DNA of 64,000 nt from Micromonospora craniellae (GTDB taxonomy: Bacteria; Actinomycetota; Actinomycetes; Mycobacteriales; Micromonosporaceae): contig NZ_CP061725.1 of NCBI RefSeq assembly GCF_014764405.1, positions 5,394,001 through 5,458,000 of the forward strand, in the 5' to 3' direction. The notes beneath the pieces were generated by a model that made no database searches, was not told where the DNA came from, and was given only the letters and a program-made list of their open reading frames with translations. Position 1 is the stretch's first letter, and each line of letters starts with the position of its first letter. Below, piece after piece: positions 1 to 9,872 of this stretch. A program made the translations under genes and the position numbers.

Positions 1-1175
1 GGGCGGCCGCCCAACGCGTCGACCGGGCGCAGCGTGGGCCGGTCGGCACGGTGTAGCCGGAGGTGCACCGGTCCGACGCCGGGCAGGGTGGTCTCGACGC
101 GGTGCAGCCGCCCGGCCGCGTCCAGCCAGTACCGGGCGGTGTCGCCAGGGGCGGTGCGGGGCTCGGCGGTGGGCGGACCGGCCGGGGTGGGGCCGCCGGG
201 GGTGGCGGTGCCCCGCAGGGACGCCTCCAGGACGTCGACCGTCTCCCCGTCGACCTCCGCACGCCGCAGCCAGCGGCCGGACAGCTCGTCGGCGGGCTCC
301 GTCCGGTCGCGGGCAAGGTCGAAGATCAGGCCCAGCAGCGGGTCGAGGGACCGGTCGGTGGGCAGTCGCCAGTCGCCGCCCGGCGGCACCAGCGGCGGCA
401 TGGCGGGGGTCGACATGGCGTCCGGGTCGGGGCGGACCACCGTCACGGCGGGGGTCGCCTGGGCCAGTCCGCGCAGCGTGCCCGCGCCGGGACCGCTGAC
501 GTCGAGATAGACCAGCCGGCGGGCCCAGTCCACCCAGCCGAGCAGGTCGGTGCGGCCGGCGGCGCCGCTCACCGTGAGATGCAGCCCGGAGCGGACGTCC
601 CGGTAGTTGACGACCCGCATGGCGGCCAACCGGTCCCGCTCGGCGGCCGTCAGCTCGCGAGCGGGCGGTGCGGCGGGTGCCCAGTTCACCAGCGTCGCGA
701 TCAGGGTGACGGCGGAGGCGGCGGCGGTCAGGGCGAGCGCGGCCAGGACGACGCGGCGGCGCCGGGCGGCGGCTCGCCGGGACTGCGCGGCCTCGTGGTC
801 CGCTCCGGCGAGGTCGTCGTCCTCGCCGGGGTGTCCGGCCGCCGGGTCGTGCATGCCCCGCATCACGGCCGCCCGGCGGACGCCGGGACGCGGCCGGTGG
901 GGTCCGGCGCCCGGGTCGGGGCCGGACAGTCCGAGGATCGCCGGTGGGGTGAGGCCGGCGCGGTGCCGACGGGTCCCGGCACGGTGGCGGCTGCCCCGTC
1001 CGGCGGAGGCGTCCGCCGGGCGGTCGGGCGAGGTGCGCGTGTCGGCCGGGATGGGTGCGTCAGACGGGGTCCGCGTGTCTGCCGGGGCTCTGGTGTCGGG
1101 GGCCCGCGTGTCGTCAGGGTCGCCGGTGTGGCCGGGGCAGGTGTCGTCGGAGGCCGGTCGTGAGGTGTCCTTCAC
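1..1175 (-). CDS. Membrane-anchored protein of unknown function (C-terminus beyond the window)
   Basis: One long open frame on the minus strand runs off the left edge. From a GTG at 1173-1175 it begins with about 100 residues of Asp/Thr/Pro/Arg-rich low-complexity sequence with DTRxP-like repeats. An acidic stretch and an Arg cluster follow, then one hydrophobic helix (VVLAALALTAAASAVTLIATLV) at about residues 145-165, and an extracytoplasmic domain. I see no catalytic motif and do not recognise the family. The start is uncertain: the GTG has no Shine-Dalgarno sequence, and third-position GC drops in the first 100 codons. The internal ATGs at 863 or 854 would give a short cytoplasmic head followed by the helix, which is the more usual layout. 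Codon use downstream of 863 is typical of neighbouring genes, so that part is very probably coding. Confidence 0.6.
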   Translation of the reverse strand, partial: MKDTSRPASDDTCPGHTGDPDDTRAPDTRAPADTRTPSDAPIPADTRTSPDRPADASAGRGSRHRAGTRRHRAGLTPPAILGLSGPDPGAGPHRPRPGVRRAAVMRGMHDPAAGHPGEDDDLAGADHEAAQSRRAAARRRRVVLAALALTAAASAVTLIATLVNWAPAAPPARELTAAERDRLAAMRVVNYRDVRSGLHLTVSGAAGRTDLLGWVDWARRLVYLDVSGPGAGTLRGLAQATPAVTVVRPDPDAMSTPAMPPLVPPGGDWRLPTDRSLDPLLGLIFDLARDRTEPADELSGRWLRRAEVDGETVDVLEASLRGTATPGGPTPAGPPTAEPRTAPGDTARYWLDAAGRLHRVETTLPGVGPVHLRLHRADRPTLRPVDALGGR

Positions 1176-1511
1176 GGGAGGATGAACGGGGCGGACCGGG
1201 CCGGGGTGACGACGTGCCGGGGAATGAGGACGTGCACCGGTGTGAGGAGGTGGCGGCGCTCGCGGCGGCCGGTCTGCGCGTTCGGCGCGACCACGTCGGG
1301 CGCGCACGCCGGGCATGCCGGGTGCTGCGGCCTTCGGTGCCGGGGGCGGCGTGGCCTGTGGGGCCCGCCACCGGCCCGGTCGGCCGCCGCGAGCGGCCTA
1401 CGGCAAAAGCCTAGCCGGGTGAGAAGAACCACACAATGCGAATATTGAAGCCGATCAGGTGCCGCCCGTAGTCGCGGCGGACTGTCGGTCCCCCGGCGTA
1501 CGGTTGACGTC
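1176..1511. other. Gap upstream of uvrB
   Basis: This 336-bp stretch separates the divergent genes. Short open frames occur on both strands, one with a GGAGG before an ATG at 1182, but their codon use and composition (Cys/Arg/Gly rich) do not look coding. The only signal I can support is the uvrB -10 element near its right end. Confidence 0.5.
1499..1504 (+). promoter_or_regulatory. -10 element of a probable leaderless uvrB promoter
   Basis: TACGGT lies 7 nt before the uvrB ATG, the spacing expected when transcription starts at the start codon. There is no Shine-Dalgarno sequence before that ATG, which agrees. No convincing -35 hexamer is seen. Confidence 0.45.
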
Positions 1512-3620
1512 ATGGCGCTCGACATTCCCCGGCTCGACGGCCGTTTCCAGGTCGTCAGCGAGTTCCAGCCGGCCGGTGACCAGCCGGCGGCCATCGACGA
1601 CCTGGAGCGACGGGTCCGCCGTGGCGACCGGCACACGGTGCTGCTCGGCGCGACCGGCACCGGCAAGAGCGCCACGACCGCCTGGCTGATCGAGCGGCTG
1701 CAACGGCCCACGCTGGTGCTGGCACCCAACAAGACGCTCTGCGCCCAGCTCGCCAAGGAGTTCAGCGAGCTGCTGCCGGACAACGCCGTGGAGTACTTCG
1801 TCTCGTACTACGACTACTACCAGCCCGAGGCGTACATTCCACAGACCGACACGTACATCGAGAAGGACTCCTCGATCAACGAGGAGGTCGAGCGGCTGCG
1901 GCACTCGGCCACCATGTCGCTGCTCACCCGACGCGACGTGGTGGTGGTGGCGACCGTCTCGGCGATCTACGGCCTGGGCACCCCGGAGGAGTATCTCGAC
2001 CGCGCCGTGCGGGTCGCGGTCGGCCAGGAACTGGACCGGGACCAGTTGCTGCGTCGGCTGGTCGACATCCAGTACACCCGCAACGACATGGCCTTCCAGC
2101 GGGGCACGTTCCGGGTCCGGGGCGACACGTTGGAGATCATCCCGGCGTACGAGGAACTCGCCGTGCGCATCGAGCTGTTCGGCGACGAGGTGGAGAAGCT
2201 CTACTACCTCAACCCGCTCACCGGGGACGTGGTGCGCGAGGTCGACCATCTGCTGATCTTCCCGGCGACGCACTACGCGGCCGGGCCGGAGCGGATGGAG
2301 CGGGCGATCCGCGACATCGAGACCGAGTTGGGCGAGCGTCTGGCCGAGATGGAGCGGCAGGGCAAGCTGCTGGAGGCGCAGCGGCTGCGGATGCGCACCA
2401 CGTACGACATCGAGATGATGCGGCAGGTGGGCTTCTGCTCCGGCATCGAGAACTACTCGATGCACATCGACGGGCGGTTGCCAGGCAGTCCGCCGCACTG
2501 CCTGCTCGACTACTTCCCCGACGACTTCCTCACCGTCGTCGACGAGTCGCACGTGACCATCCCGCAGATCGGCGGCATGTTCGAGGGCGACGCCTCGCGC
2601 AAGCGGATGCTGATCGACCACGGGTTCCGGCTGCCCAGCGCCGCCGACAACCGCCCGCTGCGGTTCGACGAGTTCCTGGAGCGGGTCGGCCAGATGGTCT
2701 TCCTGTCGGCCACTCCGGGTCCCTGGGAGCTGGAGCACTCCCAGGGCGAGTACGTCGAGCAGGTGATCCGCCCGACCGGCCTGGTGGACCCGGAGGTCGT
2801 GGTGAAGCCCACCAAGGGCCAGATCGACGACCTGATGCACGAGATCAAGCTGCGGACCGAGCGTGACGAGCGGGTCCTGGTCACCACGTTGACCAAGAAG
2901 ATGGCCGAGGACCTGTCGGACTACCTGTTGGAGAACGGCATCCGGGTGCGCTACCTGCACTCCGAGGTGGACACGTTGCGTCGGGTCGAGTTGCTGCGTG
3001 AGCTGCGCCGGGGAGACTACGACGTGCTGGTCGGCATCAACCTGCTGCGGGAGGGCCTGGACCTGCCCGAGGTGTCGTTGGTCGCGATCCTGGACGCGGA
3101 CAAGGAGGGCTTCCTGCGCAGCGGCCGGTCGTTGATCCAGACCATCGGCCGGGCGGCCCGGAACGTCTCCGGTCAGGTGCACATGTACGCCGACAAGATC
3201 ACCCCGTCGATGGCGGCCGCGATCGAGGAGACCGACCGGCGTCGGGCCAAGCAGATCGCGCACAACGAGGCGCACGGGATCAGTCCCGAGCCGCTGCGGA
3301 AGAAGATCCACGACATCCTCGACGACATCTACCGCGAGGCGGAGGACACCGAGGCGACCCGGGTCGGCGGTGCGGTACGGCAGTTGTCGCGGGGCAAGGC
3401 GCCGGTCAAGGAGACCCGCAGCCGGGCTCGGGGCGGCGCGGCCACCCCGGCCCGCGAGGGCATGGCGCGGGCCGAGTTGGCGCAGCTCATCCAGGAGCTC
3501 AACGACCAGATGTTGGCCGCCGCGCGGGAGTTGCAGTTCGAGTTGGCAGCCCGGATCCGCGACGAGGTCGCCGACCTCAAGAAGGAGTTGCGGGGGATGG
3601 ACGCGGCCGGGGTGACGTGA
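1512..3620 (+). CDS. uvrB: Excinuclease ABC subunit B
   Basis: UvrB is the DNA-damage verification helicase of nucleotide excision repair. UvrA loads it onto lesions and it recruits UvrC for incision. The 702-residue protein has the Walker A motif GATGTGKS at residues 46-53. The beta-hairpin region rich in Tyr (SYYDYYQPEAY, about 96-106) clamps one DNA strand. Helicase motifs follow, including the DEADlike DESH and the QTIGRAAR motif VI. A C-terminal UVR motif (about 655-695, QELNDQMLAAARELQFELAA) binds UvrC. Length is normal for the family. The start matches the conserved N-terminus and lies 7 nt after a TACGGT box, suggesting a leaderless transcript. It stands alone; uvrA and uvrC are 17 and 24 kb downstream on the same strand. 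Confidence 0.97.
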   Translation: MALDIPRLDGRFQVVSEFQPAGDQPAAIDDLERRVRRGDRHTVLLGATGTGKSATTAWLIERLQRPTLVLAPNKTLCAQLAKEFSELLPDNAVEYFVSYYDYYQPEAYIPQTDTYIEKDSSINEEVERLRHSATMSLLTRRDVVVVATVSAIYGLGTPEEYLDRAVRVAVGQELDRDQLLRRLVDIQYTRNDMAFQRGTFRVRGDTLEIIPAYEELAVRIELFGDEVEKLYYLNPLTGDVVREVDHLLIFPATHYAAGPERMERAIRDIETELGERLAEMERQGKLLEAQRLRMRTTYDIEMMRQVGFCSGIENYSMHIDGRLPGSPPHCLLDYFPDDFLTVVDESHVTIPQIGGMFEGDASRKRMLIDHGFRLPSAADNRPLRFDEFLERVGQMVFLSATPGPWELEHSQGEYVEQVIRPTGLVDPEVVVKPTKGQIDDLMHEIKLRTERDERVLVTTLTKKMAEDLSDYLLENGIRVRYLHSEVDTLRRVELLRELRRGDYDVLVGINLLREGLDLPEVSLVAILDADKEGFLRSGRSLIQTIGRAARNVSGQVHMYADKITPSMAAAIEETDRRRAKQIAHNEAHGISPEPLRKKIHDILDDIYREAEDTEATRVGGAVRQLSRGKAPVKETRSRARGGAATPAREGMARAELAQLIQELNDQMLAAARELQFELAARIRDEVADLKKELRGMDAAGVT

Positions 3621-3683
3621 CGCCGGGGGCGGGTGTGGCGGCGCGCGACGATATCCGGTTCGTTGCGTAGCGCAAGCGAGGTA

Positions 3684-3712
3684 TTGCCGTGAGTGACTGT
3701 CCTGCGTACTCT
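3684..3712 (+). promoter_or_regulatory. Sigma-70-type promoter of the DUF5753 regulator
   Basis: TTGCCG (3684-3689) and TACTCT (3707-3712) are separated by exactly 17 bp. The predicted start of transcription, near 3719, leaves a short leader containing GGGGAGG just before the ATG at 3733. This is one of the two best-formed promoters in the window. Confidence 0.6.
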
Positions 3713-3732
3713 CCGACGGTGGGGAGGCTGGG

Positions 3733-4689
3733 ATGCCGTTGTCAGCAAGTCCTGTCATCCGCCGGGTACGGCTCGGCGCAGAGTTGCGCCAGCTGCGCCG
3801 TGGGGAGTCGCTCACTTTGGAACAGGTCTGTGGTCAGCTCGGGTGGGCGTCCACGTCGAAGTTGTCCCGTATCGAGCTGGGTCAGAGTCGGCCGGACCTG
3901 GCCGACGTGCTCGACCTGCTCGACGTCTACCAGGTGCCGTCGCAGCAGCGCGAGGCGCTGATCGTCATCGCCCGGGACGCGGCGGCCGGTCGCGGCTGGT
4001 CCAGAGCGCTGGGCGAGATGGGGGAGCGGCAGCGCGCGTACGCGGAGCTGGAGGCGGGCGCGGCGGGCATCGTGGAGTACCAGCCGGCTGTGGTGCCCGG
4101 GTTGTTGCAGACCCCGACGTACGCCCGGCTGCGGCTGACCGCCGCCGCGCTGATCTGTCCCGAGCTGGATCTGGAGGCCGAGGTGCGGGCCCGCGCGTTG
4201 CGGCAGCAGGTGCTGCGTCGGGCCGACCCGCCGCACTACACGGCGCTGCTGGACGAGCGGGTGTGCGCGCCGGTCGGTACGCCGGTGGACGTCTGGCGGG
4301 AACAGGTGCGGCACCTGGTGGCGCTGTCGGAGCTGCCGCACGTCACCATCCGGCTGGTGCCGCGCGACGGTTCGCCGCATGACGGCGTGCACCCGTTGGC
4401 CGGCTTCTCCTGGTACGTCTTTCCCGATCCGGCGGATCCCCGCACCGTGATGGTGGAGACGCTCACCACCGACCTGCGGTTGGTCGCCGAGGCCGACATC
4501 GCGCGGTACGAACGCATGGTCGACTGGCTGTCGGCAGCGGCGCTGCCGGCGACGGAGACCGTGTCGATGTTGGCCCGGCAGGCCGAGCGGCCGGACATCC
4601 CCCGGCCCGCCGACCCTGTCGAGGAGGCCCCGGCGTCTGGGGAGAGGGTCCCGGCGGTGGGCCGCGACGCGGAGCGGCTCGCGGGCTGA
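3733..4689 (+). CDS. Helix-turn-helix XRE-family regulator with DUF5753 domain (Scr1 antitoxin-like)
   Basis: The 318-residue protein has an XRE-type helix-turn-helix at about residues 12-68 (ELRQLRRGESLTLEQV ... SKLSRIELGQ). A DUF5753 region at about 90-275 follows, with the family hallmarks EYQPAVVPGLLQTPTYA and VTIRLVPRDGSPHDG. Such proteins are abundant in actinomycetes. They usually sit next to a small DUF397 protein and act as transcriptional regulators, sometimes described as antitoxin-like. Here no DUF397 gene is adjacent on either side, so this copy is an orphan, unlike the pair at 32-33 kb. The ATG follows GGGGAGG and a well-spaced promoter. Its target genes cannot be told from context. 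The C-terminal 40 residues are Pro/Glu-rich and probably disordered. Confidence 0.85.
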   Translation: MPLSASPVIRRVRLGAELRQLRRGESLTLEQVCGQLGWASTSKLSRIELGQSRPDLADVLDLLDVYQVPSQQREALIVIARDAAAGRGWSRALGEMGERQRAYAELEAGAAGIVEYQPAVVPGLLQTPTYARLRLTAAALICPELDLEAEVRARALRQQVLRRADPPHYTALLDERVCAPVGTPVDVWREQVRHLVALSELPHVTIRLVPRDGSPHDGVHPLAGFSWYVFPDPADPRTVMVETLTTDLRLVAEADIARYERMVDWLSAAALPATETVSMLARQAERPDIPRPADPVEEAPASGERVPAVGRDAERLAG

Positions 4690-4857
4690 CCCGCTCTGTC
4701 GGGCGTGCGGGCGCGGCGACGCGCGGCACGGCGGGCCCGGCGCGCCCCCGAGCCCGTCGGGACCGCCGGCCGCGCGTCGCGGGCACCATAGTCGAGAGGT
4801 ACGACACTTCCCGCGCACACGCGGTCGCGCACGCCCCTGGATCCGCGCGCGGTGTCC

Positions 4858-5151
4858 TCAGGCGGGTACGTCGGCGAAGTGCTCGACCAGCGGCGGGCCG
4901 GCGAAGTACGGGCCGATCAGCCCACGCCACTGCGCGAAACGCTCGGTCTGCCGGAAGTTGACCTCGTGCGCCTCGACCGAGTCCCACTCGACCAGCAGCA
5001 CGAAGCGCGAGGGGGACTCGACCCCCCGGGTCATCCGGACCGACCGGCAGCCCGCCGTGTCACGCAGGACCGGGTACGCCGTGCGGTATGCGGCGGCGAA
5101 CTCGTCCTCCTGGCCGGGAACCACGTCGATCAGGGCGACTTCAAGCACCAT
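4858..5151 (-). CDS. Antibiotic biosynthesis monooxygenase (ABM) domain protein
   Basis: This 97-residue single-domain protein has the ABM ferredoxin-like fold pattern: LEVALIDVVPGQEDEFAAAY at the N-terminus, and WDSVEAHEVNFRQTERFAQW followed by a conserved C-terminal strand. Members range from heme-degrading enzymes and quinone-forming monooxygenases to proteins of unknown role. No feature here picks a substrate. The ATG at 5151 starts exactly at the conserved first strand. The open frame continues upstream without homology, across a phosphatase remnant on the other strand, so longer starts are rejected. It is a monocistronic, convergent neighbour of the DUF5753 regulator. Confidence 0.8.
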   Translation of the reverse strand: MVLEVALIDVVPGQEDEFAAAYRTAYPVLRDTAGCRSVRMTRGVESPSRFVLLVEWDSVEAHEVNFRQTERFAQWRGLIGPYFAGPPLVEHFADVPA

Positions 5152-5262
5152 CTCAGCAGCCTCGCACGGCGGGTGGGCGGGGGTGGCCGCAGGGGTCTGT
5201 TCCGTCGTCGCTCGGCGATCCAGGGTGAGCGCGCGAGGGCGGGGAGGACCTCCTAGGAACTC

Positions 5263-5545
5263 GTGGGCGCGCCCAACGCACGGGACCTGGGTGGTCTGGT
5301 CGGGGCGCGGGGACGACGGGTGCGGCCGGGGCGGCTGATCCGTACCCCCCGCTGGGGCGGCTGACCGACGACGGCCTGACGGTGCTGGCCGGACTCGGCC
5401 CGGCCGCGTGGTAAACCTGCGGGACCACGACGCCGGGTACGCGCAGGTGCGGCGGGTGCACGGGTCGTTCGACGCGTACCTGCGGGACGGGCTGGGGGTC
5501 ACCGACGAGACGGTGGCGGCGTTGCGGGCGAACCTGCTGGAGTGA
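5263..5545 (+). pseudogene. Remnant of a tyrosine/serine protein phosphatase gene
   Basis: Three stretches in different frames line up with the family of bacterial tyrosine phosphatases that begin with NxRDLGG. The first frame, from a GTG at 5263, reads VGAPNARDLGGLVGARGRR then VRPGRLIRT. After a run of six C it shifts to PLGRLTDDGLTVLAGLGPAA, and after a second shift to VVNLRDHDAGYAQVRRVHGS and FDAYLRDGLGVTDETVAALR, ending in a stop at 5543-5545. The catalytic HCxxGKDRTG loop and about 150 surrounding residues are missing between NLRD and HDAGY. It therefore carries two frameshifts and a large internal deletion and cannot be functional. Its 3' end overlaps the 3' end of the convergent beta-lactamase-like gene. 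Confidence 0.75.
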
Positions 5546-6398
5546 GGCGGTGGCGGTCGCGCCAGAGTCGGGCGGAGACGTCGGCGACCAGCCGGCGGGC
5601 GTGCGCGTCGGCCGGACCGCTGGGTTGCTGCGCGGCCAGCGGGGTGGTGGTGCACACGACCAGCAGGTACGGGTCGGCGTCGGCGGGGAGGACCACTGCC
5701 GCGCCGTGGCGTACCCCGCGTACCCAGCCGTTCTTGTGGGCCAGCCGGGTGCCGGCGGGCAGCCCCTCGGCGATGTCCTGGCGGACCTGCTGGGCACAGA
5801 GCACGTCGAGCATCGCGGCGCAGGCGGCGGGTGAGGCGATCGGCCCGGGGCGGGTGGCCCCGATGGCGACGGCCCGCAGCAGGGCGGCCAGGTCGGCGGC
5901 GGTGACCAGATTGGTGATACCCGCGTCGCGGGCGGCGAGGTCCTCGATGCCCCGGGCGGTGACGCTGTGCCGGGCACCGGCCGCCGCCCAGACCTCGGCC
6001 AGGGCGGGTCGGCCGACGTGTTCGACGACCAGGTTGGTGGCCAGGTTGCTGGACCGGACGATCATCCGGTCGGCGAGCCAGCGCAGCGGCACCGACTGCC
6101 CGATCCGGTCCCAGACGTCCTGGTCGTTGTCGTACTCCCGGACGCAGGAGAACGCGGGTGCGTCCGGCCGGGCGGAGGTGAACCGGTTGCAGACCGGCAC
6201 CGGGGTGTCCAGGTCGAGCTGTCCGGCCTCGGCGGTGCGGTGCAGCGCGGCGAGCACCGCGAGTTTCATGGTGCTCGCCGCGTAGTGGGTGACCTCGGCG
6301 TGCCGGGTCCAGGTGGGCGGGGCGTCGAGGCGCCCCGCGTACACCGAGATCGTGCCGGGTTCCCGGTCCAGCCGCGCGTCGAGGTCGTCGGCGGACAT
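5499..6398 (-). CDS. Class A beta-lactamase-like serine hydrolase, cytosolic
   Basis: The 299-residue protein carries the serine hydrolase motifs of the class A beta-lactamase/PBP fold. These are STMK at residues 42-45 (nucleophile Ser and general-base Lys), the SxN motif in VRSSNLATN, an acidic RGIED segment in the place of the omega loop, and HKNGW in the place of the KTG triad. No signal peptide or membrane segment is present, so it is probably intracellular. That argues against a role as a secreted resistance enzyme. The ATG at 6398 lies 8 nt after the typA stop, so it is probably co-transcribed with typA. The last about 15 codons run into the opposite-strand phosphatase remnant and are Pro/Arg-rich, so the original C-terminus may have been shorter. 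Confidence 0.8.
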   Translation of the reverse strand: MSADDLDARLDREPGTISVYAGRLDAPPTWTRHAEVTHYAASTMKLAVLAALHRTAEAGQLDLDTPVPVCNRFTSARPDAPAFSCVREYDNDQDVWDRIGQSVPLRWLADRMIVRSSNLATNLVVEHVGRPALAEVWAAAGARHSVTARGIEDLAARDAGITNLVTAADLAALLRAVAIGATRPGPIASPAACAAMLDVLCAQQVRQDIAEGLPAGTRLAHKNGWVRGVRHGAAVVLPADADPYLLVVCTTTPLAAQQPSGPADAHARRLVADVSARLWRDRHRLTPAGSPATPPPSRR

Positions 6399-6406
6399 CG
6401 CAGGGG

Positions 6407-8275
<1,869 letters not shown>

Positions 8276-8400
8276 GAGCTCCATCCTCCCGCCTGCGCGG
8301 TAGCCCCGTGGCGTCGGGGTCACCGGAGAGCGGGGCCGTACGTGACGGAGAGCACTGTCACACTTACCGGGCAGTCCTGCCGAGGTGATCCGGGGGTGCC

Positions 8401-9771
8401 GTGCACGACCTGCTGAACTCGGTGCAGAGCCTGCCACCGGGGCTGATCTACGTGGTGGCGGCCCTCGTCGTGGCGGCCGAGACGGCTCTGATCGTCGGGC
8501 TGGTCGCGCCCGGCGAGGCCACCCTGCTGTTGGTGGGCTTCCTCACGTACACCGGCACGTTGCGGCTCGGCCCGGCGCTGGCGGTGATGATCGTCGCCGC
8601 GGCGGCGGGGGACGCGGCGGCGTTCCGGGCCGGGCGGCGCTACGGGCCCCGGTTGCGGGCCGGCCGGTGGGGCGCGCGGGTGGGGCCGCAGCGGTGGGCC
8701 CGGGCGGACGCGATGCTCGGGCGGATGGGCGGCCGGGGTGTGCTGACTGCCCGCTGGGTGGCGTTCGCCCGGACCCTGGTGCCCCGGCTGGCCGGCGCCG
8801 CGGGGATGCCGTACCGCCGGTTCGCACCGTGGAACCTGGCCGGGGTGGTGACCTGGGTGGGCGGGTCGGTGCTGGTCGGGCATCTCGCGGGCGAGTCGTA
8901 CGAGACGGTGTCGCGGCTGCTTGGCCGGGCCACCGGCGCAGTGCTGGTGCTGATCGCCGCCCTGCTCGTGGTGGTGCTGGTCGGGCGGTGGCTGGGGCGT
9001 AACCCGGACCCGGCATGGACGTTGTTGACTCGGGCCGTGGGGCTGCCGCCGCTGCGCTGGCTGTCGGCCCGGTACGGGCTGCTGTTCTTCCTGCTCAGCC
9101 TGCGGCTCGGCCCGGCCTGGGCGTTGCTGGCGAACCTGGCGGCCGGGGTGGTGCTGCTGTTCGTGGTCGGTCTGGTGATCGCCTGGACGCTGCGGGCGGT
9201 GGTCCGCCACAGCGGTCTTGCGCTGGTGGACGGGGCGATCGCGGGCTGGTTCGCGGCCCGGCGTACGCCCGACGCGGTGGAGGCGACGCAGGCAGCGGTG
9301 TCGGTGTTGCGCGGGTCGTCGCTGATCGTGGTGGTCGCGGTGGTGGCGTTGGTGCAGGCGTGGCGGCACCGGCCCTGGCAGGCGGACCTGCTCAGTGTGG
9401 TCGGCACGGTGGGCGCGTTCGTGCCCCTGGTGGTGTTGGCGGTGGTGGCCGACCTGGCCGCCGGGGGCCGGACGGTGCTGTTCTCGACCCAGAACGTGGT
9501 GGTCACCGCCAGTCTCTGCACGCTGGCCTGGCTGCTGTCGCGGGGTGCGCGTTGGCCGCTGGCGGTGGCGGCCTGGACGGTCGCGGCGGCCGGGGTGGTC
9601 GCCATCGGCGGGGCACGGCTCTACCTGGGCGTGAGCACGGCCAGCGGCACGGTGGGCGCGGTGCTGTTGGGCGCGGCGTGGCCGGCGGTGTTCATGGTCG
9701 CGTGGGCCACCCGGGACCGGGCGGTGACGGCCGCGTCGGGGCGCGATGCGGGCTTCGGCGGGACAGTGTAG
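8401..9771 (+). CDS. DedA-family membrane protein fused to a PAP2-like domain with degenerate active site
   Basis: The 456-residue polytopic membrane protein has two parts. Residues 1 to about 200 are a DedA/VTT domain: the re-entrant segment VGLVAPGEATLLLVGFLT, the GDxxxFRxGRRYG loop and ARWVAFARTLVPRLAGAAGM. DedA proteins act in lipid flipping and membrane homeostasis. Residues about 225-440 have the helix spacing of a PAP2 phosphatidic acid phosphatase. However, the expected PSGH motif reads STQN (in LFSTQNVVV) and the expected SRxxxGxHxxxD reads ARLYLGVSTASG, so both catalytic histidines are gone. Catalysis by this half is unlikely. The GTG follows a GGGGG stretch. It is divergent from typA and stands alone. 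Confidence 0.8.
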   Translation: MHDLLNSVQSLPPGLIYVVAALVVAAETALIVGLVAPGEATLLLVGFLTYTGTLRLGPALAVMIVAAAAGDAAAFRAGRRYGPRLRAGRWGARVGPQRWARADAMLGRMGGRGVLTARWVAFARTLVPRLAGAAGMPYRRFAPWNLAGVVTWVGGSVLVGHLAGESYETVSRLLGRATGAVLVLIAALLVVVLVGRWLGRNPDPAWTLLTRAVGLPPLRWLSARYGLLFFLLSLRLGPAWALLANLAAGVVLLFVVGLVIAWTLRAVVRHSGLALVDGAIAGWFAARRTPDAVEATQAAVSVLRGSSLIVVVAVVALVQAWRHRPWQADLLSVVGTVGAFVPLVVLAVVADLAAGGRTVLFSTQNVVVTASLCTLAWLLSRGARWPLAVAAWTVAAAGVVAIGGARLYLGVSTASGTVGAVLLGAAWPAVFMVAWATRDRAVTAASGRDAGFGGTV

Positions 9772-9872
9772 CCGAGTAGGGGTTGACCTGGGCGGGGTGA
9801 ATGTGCGCGCTCCGGATCACGGTCGACGGCTGTTAGGGTGCGGCGGGCTCGTCACTGCCGAAGGGGGGCGAC

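Noticed and set aside
1182..1448. Plus-strand 88-codon frame with GGAGG before its ATG, upstream of uvrB
   Set aside because: Cys/Arg/Gly-rich sequence with poor third-position GC bias and no recognisable motif. The ribosome-like site also abuts the ATG too closely.
4858..5655. Longer 265-codon version of the ABM protein
   Set aside because: The upstream 168 codons are antisense to the phosphatase remnant and Pro/Arg rich. The conserved domain begins at the ATG at 5151.
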